Origin: Cladopsammia gracilis
Taxonomy: Eukaryota > Cnidaria > Anthozoa > Scleractinia > Dendrophylliidae
Length of the DNA stretch: 64,000 bases
NCBI GenBank assembly: GCA_022457155.1
Contig: JAJGOT010000273.1
Span: 374,501 to 438,500 of the forward strand
Reading direction: 5' to 3'
Shown one piece after another: positions 31,820 through 43,000 of this stretch. How positions within the stretch are numbered: the stretch's first letter is position 1; each line of letters opens with the position of its first letter. Both the position numbers and the translations under genes were made by a program. Under the pieces are notes generated by a model that was not told where the DNA came from, did not search any database, and saw only the letters and a program-made list of their open reading frames with translations.

Positions 31820-32955
31820 GCCCTAACGTTCACAGGAGGAAAAGGGTAGAGGATAATTGAGGATTTACAGTGGAAGTTAATCATACAAAACTCTCATCGG
31901 CTCCTTGTGTGGGACTAAGAAAGCGCATAAACGAGTTCCGTCTCGGCGACACTCTTTAACTTGCACATTTTATGCTAAAATTGCTATTTACACAAAGATC
32001 CTTTTAAATTTCTAATAACGAGAAACAGTCAAACCTCTATGTGCGACCACCTCTCGTAAGCGATGCCTTCTCCTGTGCTACCGTTTTTTCACAACAAATC
32101 CGTACCGAGAGTCCAAACCTGTTACAGTATAAGCGACCACCTGGGCTTTAGTTGGCGTTTTGGGTGGTCGCTTACAGACCGTACATATAAAATATCAAAT
32201 GGATCGTCCAAAAGCGAATCGAGTCTCCGATATTGTGAATTCATTTGTCGATTTAGAACAGTCGAAGCTCCTGTTAGCGGTCACCCTCGGAAAGTTGCGT
32301 TAATGAAGCAGTGCGGCAACTGGAGCTTTCCGCTTACGGGAGTGTCCGTTCAGAGAGCTTCGAACGCAACTTTCAAGATTCATTTCCTTAGTTCAATACA
32401 AGAGGTAGCCGCTGGCAAAATTGTTAAAATAAAAGTGGGAAACTGCAATCAAGGAGAAGTTTGTCAAGAGAAGAGAATAGACTTTGAAGTAATATCTTAC
32501 CCGCGGAGGATGAGGTTTATTCCGTCGTGAAACTGAAGTGGGGCGCAGTGGAGGCTGCCTGACCGGTTTTTTCTTGCTCTTGCAGCAGTAATCGGTGGAA
32601 TAAACCGACATCGTCTTCCAGAGAAATATCCGCAGTGAGTCGATTAGTTCGTTTTGTCGCTGAACACAATTTTTAAAACAGATTGAACTGACTCTGAGAG
32701 TTAGAGTATAGCGTGTCTGAAAATAATGCAAATTTTTTAGCTCTTTTTAAGACACATTTTCTTCTTAATCCATGCTCCCAAAGGAAGGTTTTTCTATTCA
32801 AATTCCAAATTTGTTATTGAAAGAAACTCAAAACAGAATTCAAAAGAAAGCGAAGCTCTAAAACCGGTAATATCACTCGGGCTTCGCAACTGAGTACAAT
32901 AATGACAAAAGAGAAAGCGATCCACGGTGTCTCGATATCTATCTTAAAATAAGGC
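31820..32955. other. No recognised gene; one orphan frame
   Basis: An open frame of 155 codons at 32063-32530 overlaps a repeat-like start (CAAACCTCTATGTGCGACCACC with related GACC motifs). I recognise no domain and would not annotate it as a gene. Confidence 0.3.
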
Positions 32956-32959
32956 AGTA

Positions 32960-33090
32960 AGGTGCAGGATTGCAGAAAACTAGTTTAATGAGATGGAAAT
33001 CATATTTCTATCTCATTGAATAACAATACATCCCATTGTATCATGCTTCGTTCTAAAAAAACTGAATTAATTTTCTGCAATCCTGCACCT
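32960..33090. mobile_element. Short inverted-repeat MITE
   Basis: Ends AGGTGCAGGATTGCAGAAAA and TTTTCTGCAATCCTGCACCT, 20 of 20 bases complementary. Confidence 0.75.
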
Positions 33091-33316
33091 CACTCAAACA
33101 AGGGAAGTGGTTTAAAAATCTTAATTCCTATAGACCTTTTTACCGATATGGCAGTCATATTGATTTTGCCTCCGAGACATCCCATAATGACCATTGAAAT
33201 TCATATGTTCCTTTGTTGATTTTGGTATGCCCAGGGGGACTAATGTTTTGGACCATTTTTTTCGACGGTTAATACTTGTCTGGAGGTGATTCATGATCTG
33301 GGATGTGGGGAAATAT

Positions 33317-33317
<1 letters not shown>

Positions 33318-33348
<31 letters not shown>
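33318..33348. repeat. (TA)n microsatellite
   Basis: About 15 AT repeats, abutting the left end of the next element. Confidence 0.85.
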
Positions 33349-33352
<4 letters not shown>

Positions 33353-33599
33353 GGATTTTTGAAAACGATATCGCCCTACGTAAGCGTTTGTGAGCGTTCT
33401 TGGCCTTGTTTATAATATAAAAATATAACATATAATAGCCTGTTGCTAGTCTTTTTTTTCGCTCGCTCTTGCTCCCTTTTCCTCTTCTCTCTCTTCTCTG
33501 TCATTTTCGGGCTGATCGGGCTCATAAAAACCCTTGTTTGGGCTAGTTGCAGTGAAATTGCGTAAATTTTCGTTGAACACGTTTTGAAAAATCCAGGTA
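33348..33599. mobile_element. Inverted-repeat MITE in TA-rich target
   Basis: Ends TACCTGGATTTTTGAAAAC and GTTTTGAAAAATCCAGGTA, each joined to TATATA sequence. Confidence 0.65.
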
Positions 33600-33609
33600 T
33601 ATATATATT

Positions 33610-34570
33610 TGTTGTTTTTTTTTTTTTGCAACAGTCAATATTAGGGTAGAATGGGTACGTATTTTTCTTCACTGGGGGTGGGGAAAGGGGTAAATAAATG
33701 CTTTTCGACTGTTAAAACTTATGGAAAGGTGGCTATGTAGTTTTCTTTATCATGGGAGTGGGAAAAACTCCCACTTTGCGAAATGATTTTCAGAGTGAAA
33801 TTCACCATTTTGAAAATAGAGCGTACAAGTCACAAAATACAGTGAGTCAGTAGCCCCTTGTACTAGAAGGCTCCTGAGTGAATAATAATGTAACCGAAAA
33901 AACGTAAACCGGAATCCGATGTCAAATAATTTGAGAAGTGTACCTTGGGCAGTATCTTTAATACTGATTTCCCGCTGACTTTGACAGTGTTATCGGCTTA
34001 TCGCAATAAGAGATAACACATCCCATCAGGGAGCCACCATGTCAATTTTCTATTTGTCACGCTACTTGTAGCAATCGTTGCCCGCTTGAGGTATTAAAAC
34101 TATGAATCACAGGGTCAGGAATATGCACGATTGGTATCTCAAGATTTTGATGGCTGAAGATCCATCGAACTACTACGTACCTTTACAAACAGAATCGTCC
34201 CAAACAGTATTCCTTGCTTAAAATCTAAAATTTAAACAGGTTATTAGCTATGCGGCTCTTTTTATTAAACGGGTTCTTTATATCAGCAATTAAAGTAACA
34301 GCCATATCAAGTTTCAAAAACCTTAGTGGTACACCAAAATGTCCAAAATGGTGGTCGCATACAAAGTTCTCTAATTTTCTAAATATTCCCATTATTTACC
34401 CATAACTCGGCTATTAAAGATCGCCAGGTTTCAACATTTTGCCAAGTCATTTCATTTGGCAGTCTCTGCAACATCCTATCGCTGGTGTTTCTCTCAAAGC
34501 CAGAAAAACAAACTGCTTACTTACACGTACACGTACACGTATATACTGCTTACGTACACGTACACGTATA
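33610..34570. other. No gene recognised
   Basis: No long frame, tRNA or clear repeat structure. The stretch 34524-34570 is a CACGTACACGTA simple repeat. Confidence 0.4.
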
Positions 34571-34572
34571 TG

Positions 34573-34766
34573 TTGTGGTGCAAGTCAAAGTCGAATCTAA
34601 TTACTGTCTACGTTCTTCGAAACACCCTCTTCTGTCAGTTCCTAAAGTTAATTGTTCAACCCTTGGGGGTCGCGCCTTTGCTCGTGCGGAACCTGTTTTA
34701 TGGAACTCTCTACCAGTGACTATAAGATCAAGTAGCAACATTGTGCCCTCCCGGTTATTACCATAA
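34573..34766 (+). pseudogene. C-terminal fragment of a CR1/L2-like non-LTR retrotransposon
   Basis: The frame reads LRSSKHPLLSVPKVNCSTLG, then RAFARAEPVLWNSLP, the characteristic C-terminal block of jockey/CR1-type reverse transcriptase proteins. Nothing upstream continues the domain, so it is a 5'-truncated relic. Confidence 0.7.
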
Positions 34767-34803
34767 TGGCTTTATGGCAACTCCTGAACTTGGGCACAGG
34801 ATG

Positions 34804-35061
34804 TCAGGATGCTTTGTCGGAAGATAGGGATGAAAGGCGTTTGTTGATGCCGGCGGGAATGTTCTTTGCAGTGATGGGCGGGTGATTGCTCTCGCGGTGG
34901 ACGTATTGAAGTTTAGTGTTCGGTTTAGTGAAGGACTGATAGGTGCTTTGGTTGAGGTTAAATGTGACGTCTAGGAAGTTAATGATTTGTTTGTTAGCTT
35001 CTATGGTGATGCGTAGTCCGTTATTATTAAAGATACGCCTTTCATCCCTATCTTCGGACAA
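34804..35061 (-). pseudogene. Penelope-like element, inverted 5' segment
   Basis: The minus-strand frame contains [20 protein letters not shown] and LQYVHRESNHPPITAKNIPA, a Penelope-type reverse transcriptase segment. Its last residues ([11 protein letters not shown]) are repeated at the start of the plus-strand segment that continues the same protein, so the 5' part of the element has been inverted with a ~30-bp overlap. Confidence 0.78.
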
Positions 35062-35869
35062 AGCATCCTTTGACCAAGCCGTCCCTCCATACCAGAAAGC
35101 ACTCGACGAAAGCGGCTACCAATACACGCTACAGTATGAACCTCCAACAACAAACAGACGGAAAAACAGACAACGCAACAACATCATCTGGTATAACCCT
35201 CCATTTAGCAAAAACACCAGCACCAACATCGGATACAAGTTCCTCGCCCTAATAGACAAGCACTTCCGTAAAGATCACAAGCTCCGAAAAATCTTCAACC
35301 GCAACACCATATAAATAAGTTACAGCTGCATGAATAACGCCAAACAGATAATTGATAACCATAATAAGCAGATTCTAAAGCCATCCACGCAAGCCAACGA
35401 CGCCGCCACAGCTAACTCTAATACCACTCAAGACAAGAAGACATGCAACTGCCGACAAAAGAACACATGCCCACTCGACGGAAACTGCCTACAATCATCA
35501 GTCATCTACCAAGCTACAGTCACGCGCAACGACAACAACACAACAGAAACATACATCGGACTCACGGAAAACGACTTCAAAACAAGATACCGAAACCACA
35601 CCGCATCATTCCGCCACTCTAAACACAGAAACTCAACTGAACTAAGCAAGTACATCTGGACTCTCAAAGACAACAACATCGAACACTATATTTCATGGCG
35701 CATCCTGTCTTCGCATTCACCGTACAACAGCTCAAGCAAAAGATGCAACCTCTGCCTAAAGGAAAAATTTCTAATCATTTGCCGACCGAAACTTTCTACA
35801 CTTAACAAACGTAATGAACTCGTGTCTTCTTGCCGCCATAGAAACAAAGCCCTTCTACGCAACAGCTGA
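35036..35869 (+). pseudogene. Penelope-like element: RT C-terminus and GIY-YIG endonuclease, one stop
   Basis: Continues from [20 protein letters not shown] through [11 protein letters not shown] and [11 protein letters not shown], then TAA at 35312-35314 interrupts the frame. The same frame resumes (ISYSCMNNAKQI) and runs to 35869. The second part has a cysteine cluster (CNCRQKNTCPLDGNCL) and the endonuclease signature ETYIGLTENDFKTRYRNHTA. Penelope-like elements of the EN+ class join RT to a GIY-YIG nuclease with such a cysteine motif. The stop and the inverted 5' end make this copy inactive. Confidence 0.85.
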
Positions 35870-35933
35870 ACTGTTAAACTTCGCGCCGCATAGATTTGTT
35901 ATTGTTATTATGTAAATTATTTTGTATATAAGA

Positions 35934-35976
35934 ATCCCCTGATGAGTGGGCAACCACGAAACAGGCTTGTCGGGAT
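35934..35976 (+). ncRNA. Hammerhead ribozyme of the Penelope-like element
   Basis: A full minimal type-I core: helix I ATCCC/GGGAT, CTGATGA, helix II GTGG-GCAA-CCAC, GAAA, a two-base-pair helix III CA-GGCT-TG, and the cleavage triplet GTC (cut after 35971). Penelope-like elements are known to carry such minimal hammerheads; position 65 bp after the nuclease frame agrees. Confidence 0.88.
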
Positions 35977-36009
35977 GAAAGCGTAGTTTATTTGTTTCGT
36001 TCCTCCATA

Positions 36010-36013
36010 AACA

Positions 36014-36038
<25 letters not shown>
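36010..36038. repeat. (TA)n tract followed by T-rich stretch
   Basis: AT dinucleotide run following the Penelope-like element; could be its insertion target or tail. Confidence 0.7.
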
Positions 36039-36044
<6 letters not shown>

Positions 36045-36316
36045 TTTTTCTCTTTTTATTTATTTATTTTTTTTTTCGCTCGAACTCGCGCGGCTTAGCT
36101 CCCGAGGCGCGACAACTTTATTAACCTCGCTACGCTCGGGCCTTCGGCCCGACGTTTCGCGAGGAATCACGGAAACTCATTTGAAATAATAATTTAGGAT
36201 ATCATATCACTAAGTCTTCTTTAGTAAATAATGAGAAAAATGACACAAAATGAGCTAAATATTCTTTTTACAAACGGCGCTCCATAAGCAAGTACCAGTT
36301 TGGGAAATCATTTGTA

Positions 36317-36384
36317 GCAACCTCGTTCCCAGGGTCCTCCTCTCCAGGGAGCAGGAGGATCAGAGACCCTGGAAACGAGGTTGC
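36317..36384. mobile_element. Short MITE, CAACCTCGTTCCCAGGG ends
   Basis: GCAACCTCGTTCCCAGGGTC and GACCCTGGAAACGAGGTTGC. Same family as 59601-59680 and 52491-53000. Confidence 0.75.
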
Positions 36385-37183
36385 ATTTTGGAAGCCGCAC
36401 TGAAAGCGGAGATCATTTCTTACTAAAATAACAGCGCGGCATAGCTGTTCAGCCGTGAAACTGCTTCTTTTGCTTCTGCAGCGAGAACGTGGCGGAGAAA
36501 AACCAACAACGTTTTTCACAGAAAGACGTCGAACTCCGCCGGTAAGTTCTTTGTGTTGTTTCTGATCGAACACACGCTTTGACCCTGAACGGAAACACAG
36601 TTCAATGGTTTCAAAGAATTTTCGAAGCTACGCATTATAGCAAAGACATAATGTTTCACAGTAAAAGTGTACATGTATCGTGGGCGGAATAATCTGATTA
36701 TTGTTACTTACAACACTCCCTATTCAAAACTTAATATATTACTGTCTAAAGTAAATGCAAATTTTCTTCAGGTATATATTTTTCACTCCATCTTCTTGCT
36801 AAAGATTGCCGCAGGGAATCTCGCACACAAATGTCAAATAAAGCGAAAAAAATGTGTTTTATAAGCAACTAAATTGAATCAAACTGCATAAGTCTTTTGA
36901 GAAAGTCTGACGATAACTCAACGCATCTTAATTCTGATAGCTTATTTACATGTCGACGAGTGAGCGAACTAGCCCAGTCACGCAGGCCGGAGCGAATGTC
37001 ACGCAAGAGATAAACATGCCACCAAACAAAAGCGAAGCAAATAAAAAACCGAGCCATAACAAGCTTAACGGTCCAGAACGTAAGCCAAAATAGTACCTTT
37101 TATCTCTGCATAAAAAAGGTAAAAAAAGGTTTTTTTTTCATGTTATTTACGTTTGTACGTGAAACTGTCAGTATAGCCCTGTC

Positions 37184-37220
37184 CCTGAGGAAGGCTAATT
37201 TTGTTAGCCGGCGGAATATT
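37184..37220 (+). other. Hammerhead-like hairpin motif
   Basis: CCCTGAGGAAGGCTAA, short loop, TTAGCCGGCGGAATATTGG: a diverged member of the CTGANGAAGG...CGAAATATTG motif found in several repeats. Confidence 0.4.
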
Positions 37221-37421
37221 GGCCACTAAATAAATCAGCCCATTGCTGTACAGCCAGCCTTGCAGTCAGTTTGTTATATTACACTTCAAAGTGAAGTCTA
37301 GATCCAGCAATTGGAGATACATTGGAGATCCAGCAAAACCGAACCAGTACATTTTATTTCAATACGCGTTGTGTGGACCTCTGAATTCAAACGTTTCTAA
37401 AGTTCATACCAAAATCTTTCA

Positions 37422-37816
37422 CCCGGGGGGGGGGGGGGTACTCCGCAATGTTTTAGGTGGGGTGTTTCGCTGGGACCTAAGAACCCCTACCCCGTCTCAG
37501 ACCTAAAATTTCTTTTTTCACTACCCCATCTCAGACAAAACTGTTAAATTTGGTAAAAGGGTTTGTTTACACAAAATTGACAGAATTAGGCGTCAAACCC
37601 ATACACGCTCAGTCAGTTGAGTGAAACTTCCACAAGGCACGATTCCAGATGAAAAATGTACCGGAAAAATCGAAAACTGAACGGAAAAAGTGTACCCCAT
37701 CTCAGACTTAGTGGGCGAAACTGAGACCCCATCTCAGACCTAGAAGGTCAAAAACCCAACCCCATCCAGCGGCACATACCCATATAGCTTATATATGGGA
37801 GTAGCCCCCCCCCCGG
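37422..37816. mobile_element. Inverted-repeat element with CCCGGGGGG ends
   Basis: The left end runs CCCGGGGG into GGTACTC, the right end GGGAGTAGCCCC into CCGGG. The interior repeats ACCCCATCTCAGAC with small changes. Poly-G/C lengths may be unreliable. Confidence 0.6.
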
Positions 37817-37829
37817 GCTTTCACTCCAA

Positions 37830-39880
37830 AACAAGTCACCACAATTTTTTCTAGCTCCCTAAAAGTCCTCATATCGCTAATTCCAAACCCAAAAAAGGCC
37901 TTCTCACTTCCCCGAAACTAACATACCTGAGTACCCCCCCCCCCCCCCTTCTAGGAATACTTTTCTTCTATTAACTTTGGACAATAAGCTCCTGCTTTTG
38001 GAATATAATGTATAATTGCAAACAATTTGGTTGCTTCTTACCCTGGTTTTTTATAAAGAATATGTGATAGGTAGGGTTAGTATATCATACGAATTACGCA
38101 AAATCAACAATGAAAGCTTGCATCATCGGTGTGCGCGCGCGGCTTTAAAACTACAGTCACTAGGGTTTGATACGTAATGCCGGCATAATATCGAGCATAA
38201 TACTATAGCTGGAGCATCGAGCATAATGCCGGCATAACTTTCTTTGCTTGTACCTTCTTCTTTGACTGTACGCGAGTCGAAGCCGGGCGGCGCCGGCAAC
38301 GAGCGCGGAGCGCGAGGCACGCAAGGGAGAGAAGAGCTTTTCAACTGCCTCGCCCGCCGTAGGCAAAAATTCTATAAATAACCATATTATATTACTGACA
38401 ACTAAAGACAAAGGGTTTTGAACTTCAAACAAGAACCCAATATTCGTGAAGAGATATATATAGTGTGACTAGTAAAATGGGAGGTGAATAGGGGGTATGC
38501 AAATCCGCCGATCCATGCTATTTTTTGGCCCGACCCGTCGATCTGACGTTATTTTCGTTGAAATCCGTACAAGTGAAGCAGAAGCCTGCTACAGGGACAT
38601 TCATACTTCCATTGTAGACTTTGTACCGGTAAAGCGTGACTTTAAGAGAGCAAGAGCCACCAGTTTTGGGTGAGCGAGAAACAACTTCGCCACAGTAAGA
38701 GCAGCTCTGATCTACTACGGCCACGTTTCTTACAGTAGGCTGCAGAAAAACCCCATGAACTCCCAAGACGAATATTGTGTTAAAGGAGCAGCGGGCGAGT
38801 GAATACGCTACCACGCATATTCACACGAAAGACTGTTACATATCTATTCCATTTAAGTATAAATCTACTAGCATTCTATCACGAATGCTGTTCTCTTATT
38901 GGCTACGCTACTGTTAAGAAGCCAAAATGGCGTTAGCTTATTACCTAATCGTTAAGTATGCAGTTGTTATTCTCGACTGTCTAAGTAAGGAATGTTGTGA
39001 AGTATTTGTCTTTGAATTGTTGTGCTTAAGGTTTCTCTTATGTTTAGGGTTTTCTTTATAATTCTCGTTCATAGTCCAAGGTTATTGAAGGTTTAGCCCA
39101 CACTGGTAGTTCTTAGGGTTTTGAGTAGTACCGTCTACTTTATGGATTTGTTAAACTTGAATGTCGGTTCTTTAAGTAGGCGTGCTTGGGAACTAAAGCT
39201 GACCTTGAATTTTACCTACACTAAGATTTTTGTTTGGGTGTCTAGTCCGATTTTACAGTTTTAACTCTAGTATTCCATTGGATCTTTAGTACTTGTCATC
39301 GACAGCCGTACAGATGTTTCTTTTACTCGCTTTGTTAGGCCACCGGGTATACAGTAAAAGTTCCCACGGTCCGCGAACCCAAACATGTCTACAATAGTAG
39401 TATACAGGTAGGCTTGTTTCAGTCGAGTAATCAGTAAGTAGTAATCAGTAGTCTAGCCGGTCGACAAACCTTGTAGTCTAGTCAATCGACCAATCTTGCA
39501 GCCTTATAACCTACATTGATCAAGCTTGAAGCTACTCGAGAAGTCCCCAATAAAGAAGACTCCTGGAACCTCTTGTTTAGCAAGCGAGGCCTCATTACAC
39601 TAGTCACTATCTATGCTGTTGTAGAAAGTGAGTAGAGTGAGCAGCCGATTATCCACGCGTGGCGTGGCCTATTTATATCATTATTCAAAAACGCGCGAGC
39701 CTGTCTTGAACGTCTATTCGCTCTTGATTTCTATGCGTCATCGCCCGAATCAACTATCACGCCGTAGAGATCTCGAGCTCACAATCTAATTGTTAAGTAT
39801 AGGCCATCAAATGTCGAGATCGGAATAAAGTGACGAGGCAAGTATCAACTCGAATATCTTTTTTCCTACAGCAGCGCTAT
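37830..39880. other. Upstream region of the first transporter gene; no gene recognised
   Basis: No coding exon recognised. A minus-strand frame at 38518-38814 with CSYCGE and CFTC cysteine pairs has no domain I can name. The sequence 39841-39871 ends in a pyrimidine tract and ACAG 20 bases before the transporter ATG, suggesting a 5' UTR intron acceptor, so the promoter may lie well upstream. Confidence 0.35.
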
Positions 39881-39891
39881 CAGACAACACC

Positions 39892-40084
39892 ATGAAAAAC
39901 CTCCAAGTTGACGGCTGTGTGGACATAAGACATGAGCCAAGATGGCGAACCGACAGCCATTGGTCATGGCTAGTTTGTGCGTGTTCGGCAATATCCATGG
40001 CTATTGTCACAGGCATCAATTATAGCTTTGGTTTACTACTGCCTCCCTTGATGGAAAACTTTGAATCATCTCGACAAGCTACAG
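39892..40084 (+). CDS. Transporter gene 1, exon 1
   Basis: [20 protein letters not shown] through TM1 to SSRQATG; donor GTAAAA at 40085. A CAG acceptor-like site lies 20 bases upstream of the ATG. Confidence 0.88.
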
Positions 40085-43000
40085 GTAAAACAAAATTACT
40101 GCAGTTAATTTATAAACATCATGCTTCTCAGTTTACAACAATTATTTTTAAAACTTGAGCAGACTCTGGGAGAAGTAGATTAAAATTGAAATGTAAGCCA
40201 TGAAGGGTACATATATAAATAAAAATTTCGCAGTTAAATACCTGTATAGAGAAAATTAAAAATTTCGCAATTAACTTTCTCAGTGAAAAATAAAAAAGCG
40301 TTTACATTTAATTTTCTCTTTATATTACAGAGCGAAAATTTCGCCAATTTCGCCGTTATTGAATTTGTATTAACGGCGAAGTTTTTGCTCTGTATATATA
40401 GACAGAGGTAAAATTTCGCCATTATTGACTTTGTATTAACGGCTAACTTTTTGCTCTGTATATATATACAGAGACACTTATTCGCGAATTTTAAATTTTA
40501 TCTATAGAGGAACTTAACTGCGAATTTCACATAAGTCTCAACGCTCATTTTTCCCTCATCTCAGCCCTGTTTACACGTGATTTTTGCCGCGCTTTCCAAT
40601 GCAACTGTTGTCGCAAGTTTAAACTAGCGGCGATATTTGCTCCGGTTTGCTGCGACTTCCACCTGAATCGCAGCCAAGTTGCATCAGATGTCGAACATGT
40701 TCCATATCGCAGTGGCGAACTAAAATCGCCGCTAGTTTACTCCTGCGACTTTCATCGCGCGCTCGAGCTAGTTAAAAGTTGTATAAAAATCGCACGCGTA
40801 AATTGGCCTTTAGACTGTCATTGTTTTCACATAATTTTTTTTTTTGGCAGCATGGGTCGGCGCTATGCATCTGGCGATCGGTCACTTGTTAAGTCCTCTT
40901 GGCTCGCATATCACCGATCGCTTCAGTTACAGGTTCGCTGCCGTATTGGGCTCATTAGTAGGGATAATTGGATTTTTTCTTGCATCGCTGTCTTCTCGAC
41001 TTTGGATGATGTACCTCACATATGGCTGCATGTCAGGCTTTGGGCACATCATTATCTTCAATTCCTGTAGTTTGATAGTTTTACAGTATTTTGTCAAGTG
41101 GCGCTCGTTGGCTGCTGGTATTGTTCAATCGTCGCCAGCTATTGGCATGTTTGGAATAACACAACTCACACAGGCGTTAATAAATGCATTTGAATGGCGA
41201 TGGACCCTTAGAGGATTTGCTGTATTGTATTTCGTATGCGGCTTGTGTTCATCTGTCTTTGTGCCGCTTGACAGGCTAAAGGAGAGAAGCAGTGACAACA
41301 GCTTGATCAGTAACCCAAAGCAGAAAAATACATGTACAAGTAATCGAGGTCTATTCAAGAATCATTCGTTTCTGATTTTCACAACTTCATTGGTTATTCT
41401 CCATCTTGGATATTTTGTTCCAACTATACATATAGTAAGTATGAACGTTTTCGTCAAACATATATGCGCATCTTCATTATATTTTTACACAAACTCTTTA
41501 GCAATTTTGTTGACAGTTTACAGGTTAGGCATAGACATCTGGCCTCTTTTGATTTTTTGTAGCCCATTTGTTTTCTAAGGTATGGGGTAATCTTATCTTT
41601 CCCGGTATCTTTGAGAAAGGGGTAATTGTTTTCTAGGCCGATGAGTTTGCTAAGGGAACAATTGGACGAACCAACAATCAGGTCAGGTTCCTTTTTTGCT
41701 TGTCTGTCGTTGTCGATACGCGCTTTCTCTCAAGACAAATAGTCTCTGAGACTATCCCCACAATGCCATGAAATGTGAAATACGGTAAGCAAAAACTCTT
41801 CAAAGGGAAAGTACTCAAAAATTAAGCATGAAGTACGATGTGTTTTTATACTGGCCCGCATATAATCGTACTTTCACTTAACTTGTTCGTGTAGCTGGTA
41901 AGGCGTTTGCACCATGTTGCTTGGGGAGTTCATGTAATGAAATATTTTTCACTGGTAAAGTTTTTTGTCAGAGAAATTTTTTTATTAGTACTAGTAACGT
42001 TTTTTGAAACCTTTGCAAACATCTGATGTCCCTGTTGTTTGCAAAGTGTTGTAAATCGTTTACAACACTTACATCTCCGATTCCGTGGTGAAATGCCTGT
42101 TTTTAAAGCCGCATGGTGATGGTTTCTTTTGTCGGGATTTAATTGTTCCCAATGAACATAAACGTAAGGTCGCTAAATAGTTAACACCCTGTTCGTAAAG
42201 TGCTGTTGCCTATATCTGGGCATTAAATAAACAAAATGTGGGATATTAACTTGTTCAATGAACAATGACTCCTGCATGTGAACAATTGCAAACTACGCAA
42301 TTTACATTCCGAATCCCTCGAAATTCGAAGGGGAATAATACAAAATTACACTGCTAGTTAGTTTTTTTTTTTTTGACGAGCGACCAAATTAGCGTTTTGT
42401 CTCGTTAATATTCGCTTTCAGAAAACTCTGTCAGCCCGCCCGTCTATGAACAGTAAAAAGAGTACACTTTGCTTTTTCTGTAGATCAAACATTGTAATCA
42501 AGAACTTCATATTCCCGAAGAAAAGTCTTCCATGCTGTTCATTTACTTGGCCTCAGCATCATTCTTTAGTCGCCATTTCTTCTGCAAAATTGGAGACTTG
42601 AGGAACCTAAACAGATTCCATCTGTATCAAGGAGGAATGACTATCAGTGGTTTTTGTGTCGTATGTCTGCCATTCGCAAGATCATTCGGCTCCGTGGCAA
42701 CAATTGTCATTGTGTTTGGACTCATGGAAGGATCTTTCTTGGGTCAGATTTCTCTGCTGGTTTTGGAATGTGTTGGAAAAGACAAAGTCAACCAAGCATG
42801 GGGATATCAAATGCTTTTTATGGGCGGGAGTGTTTTAATTGGACCTCCATTGGCTGGTGAGTTCTAAATGTTAGTTCTCGGAAATTGTAGAGAATCAGTG
42901 GTACCCAAGACCAAAGGGTAGAGGCGCGGTGGTATAGTGGTTTGCTCGTTGGACTTCAGATCTGATGGTCGGTTGTTCAAGGCTTGAGCTCGACCAGCGT

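Noticed and set aside
32063..32530. 155-codon plus-strand frame as a protein gene
   Set aside because: Overlaps repeat-like sequence, has no recognisable domain, no splice context and low-complexity composition.
38518..38814. Minus-strand frame with two CxxC pairs
   Set aside because: Isolated, no known zinc-finger pattern, no supporting neighbours.
38980..39600. Possible solo LTR (TG...CA ends, AATAAAG near 39550)
   Set aside because: No matching 5-bp flanks and no internal element or second copy in the window.
40852..41070. Second reading frame over transporter exon 2
   Set aside because: Out-of-frame shadow; the membrane-protein signature is in the other frame.
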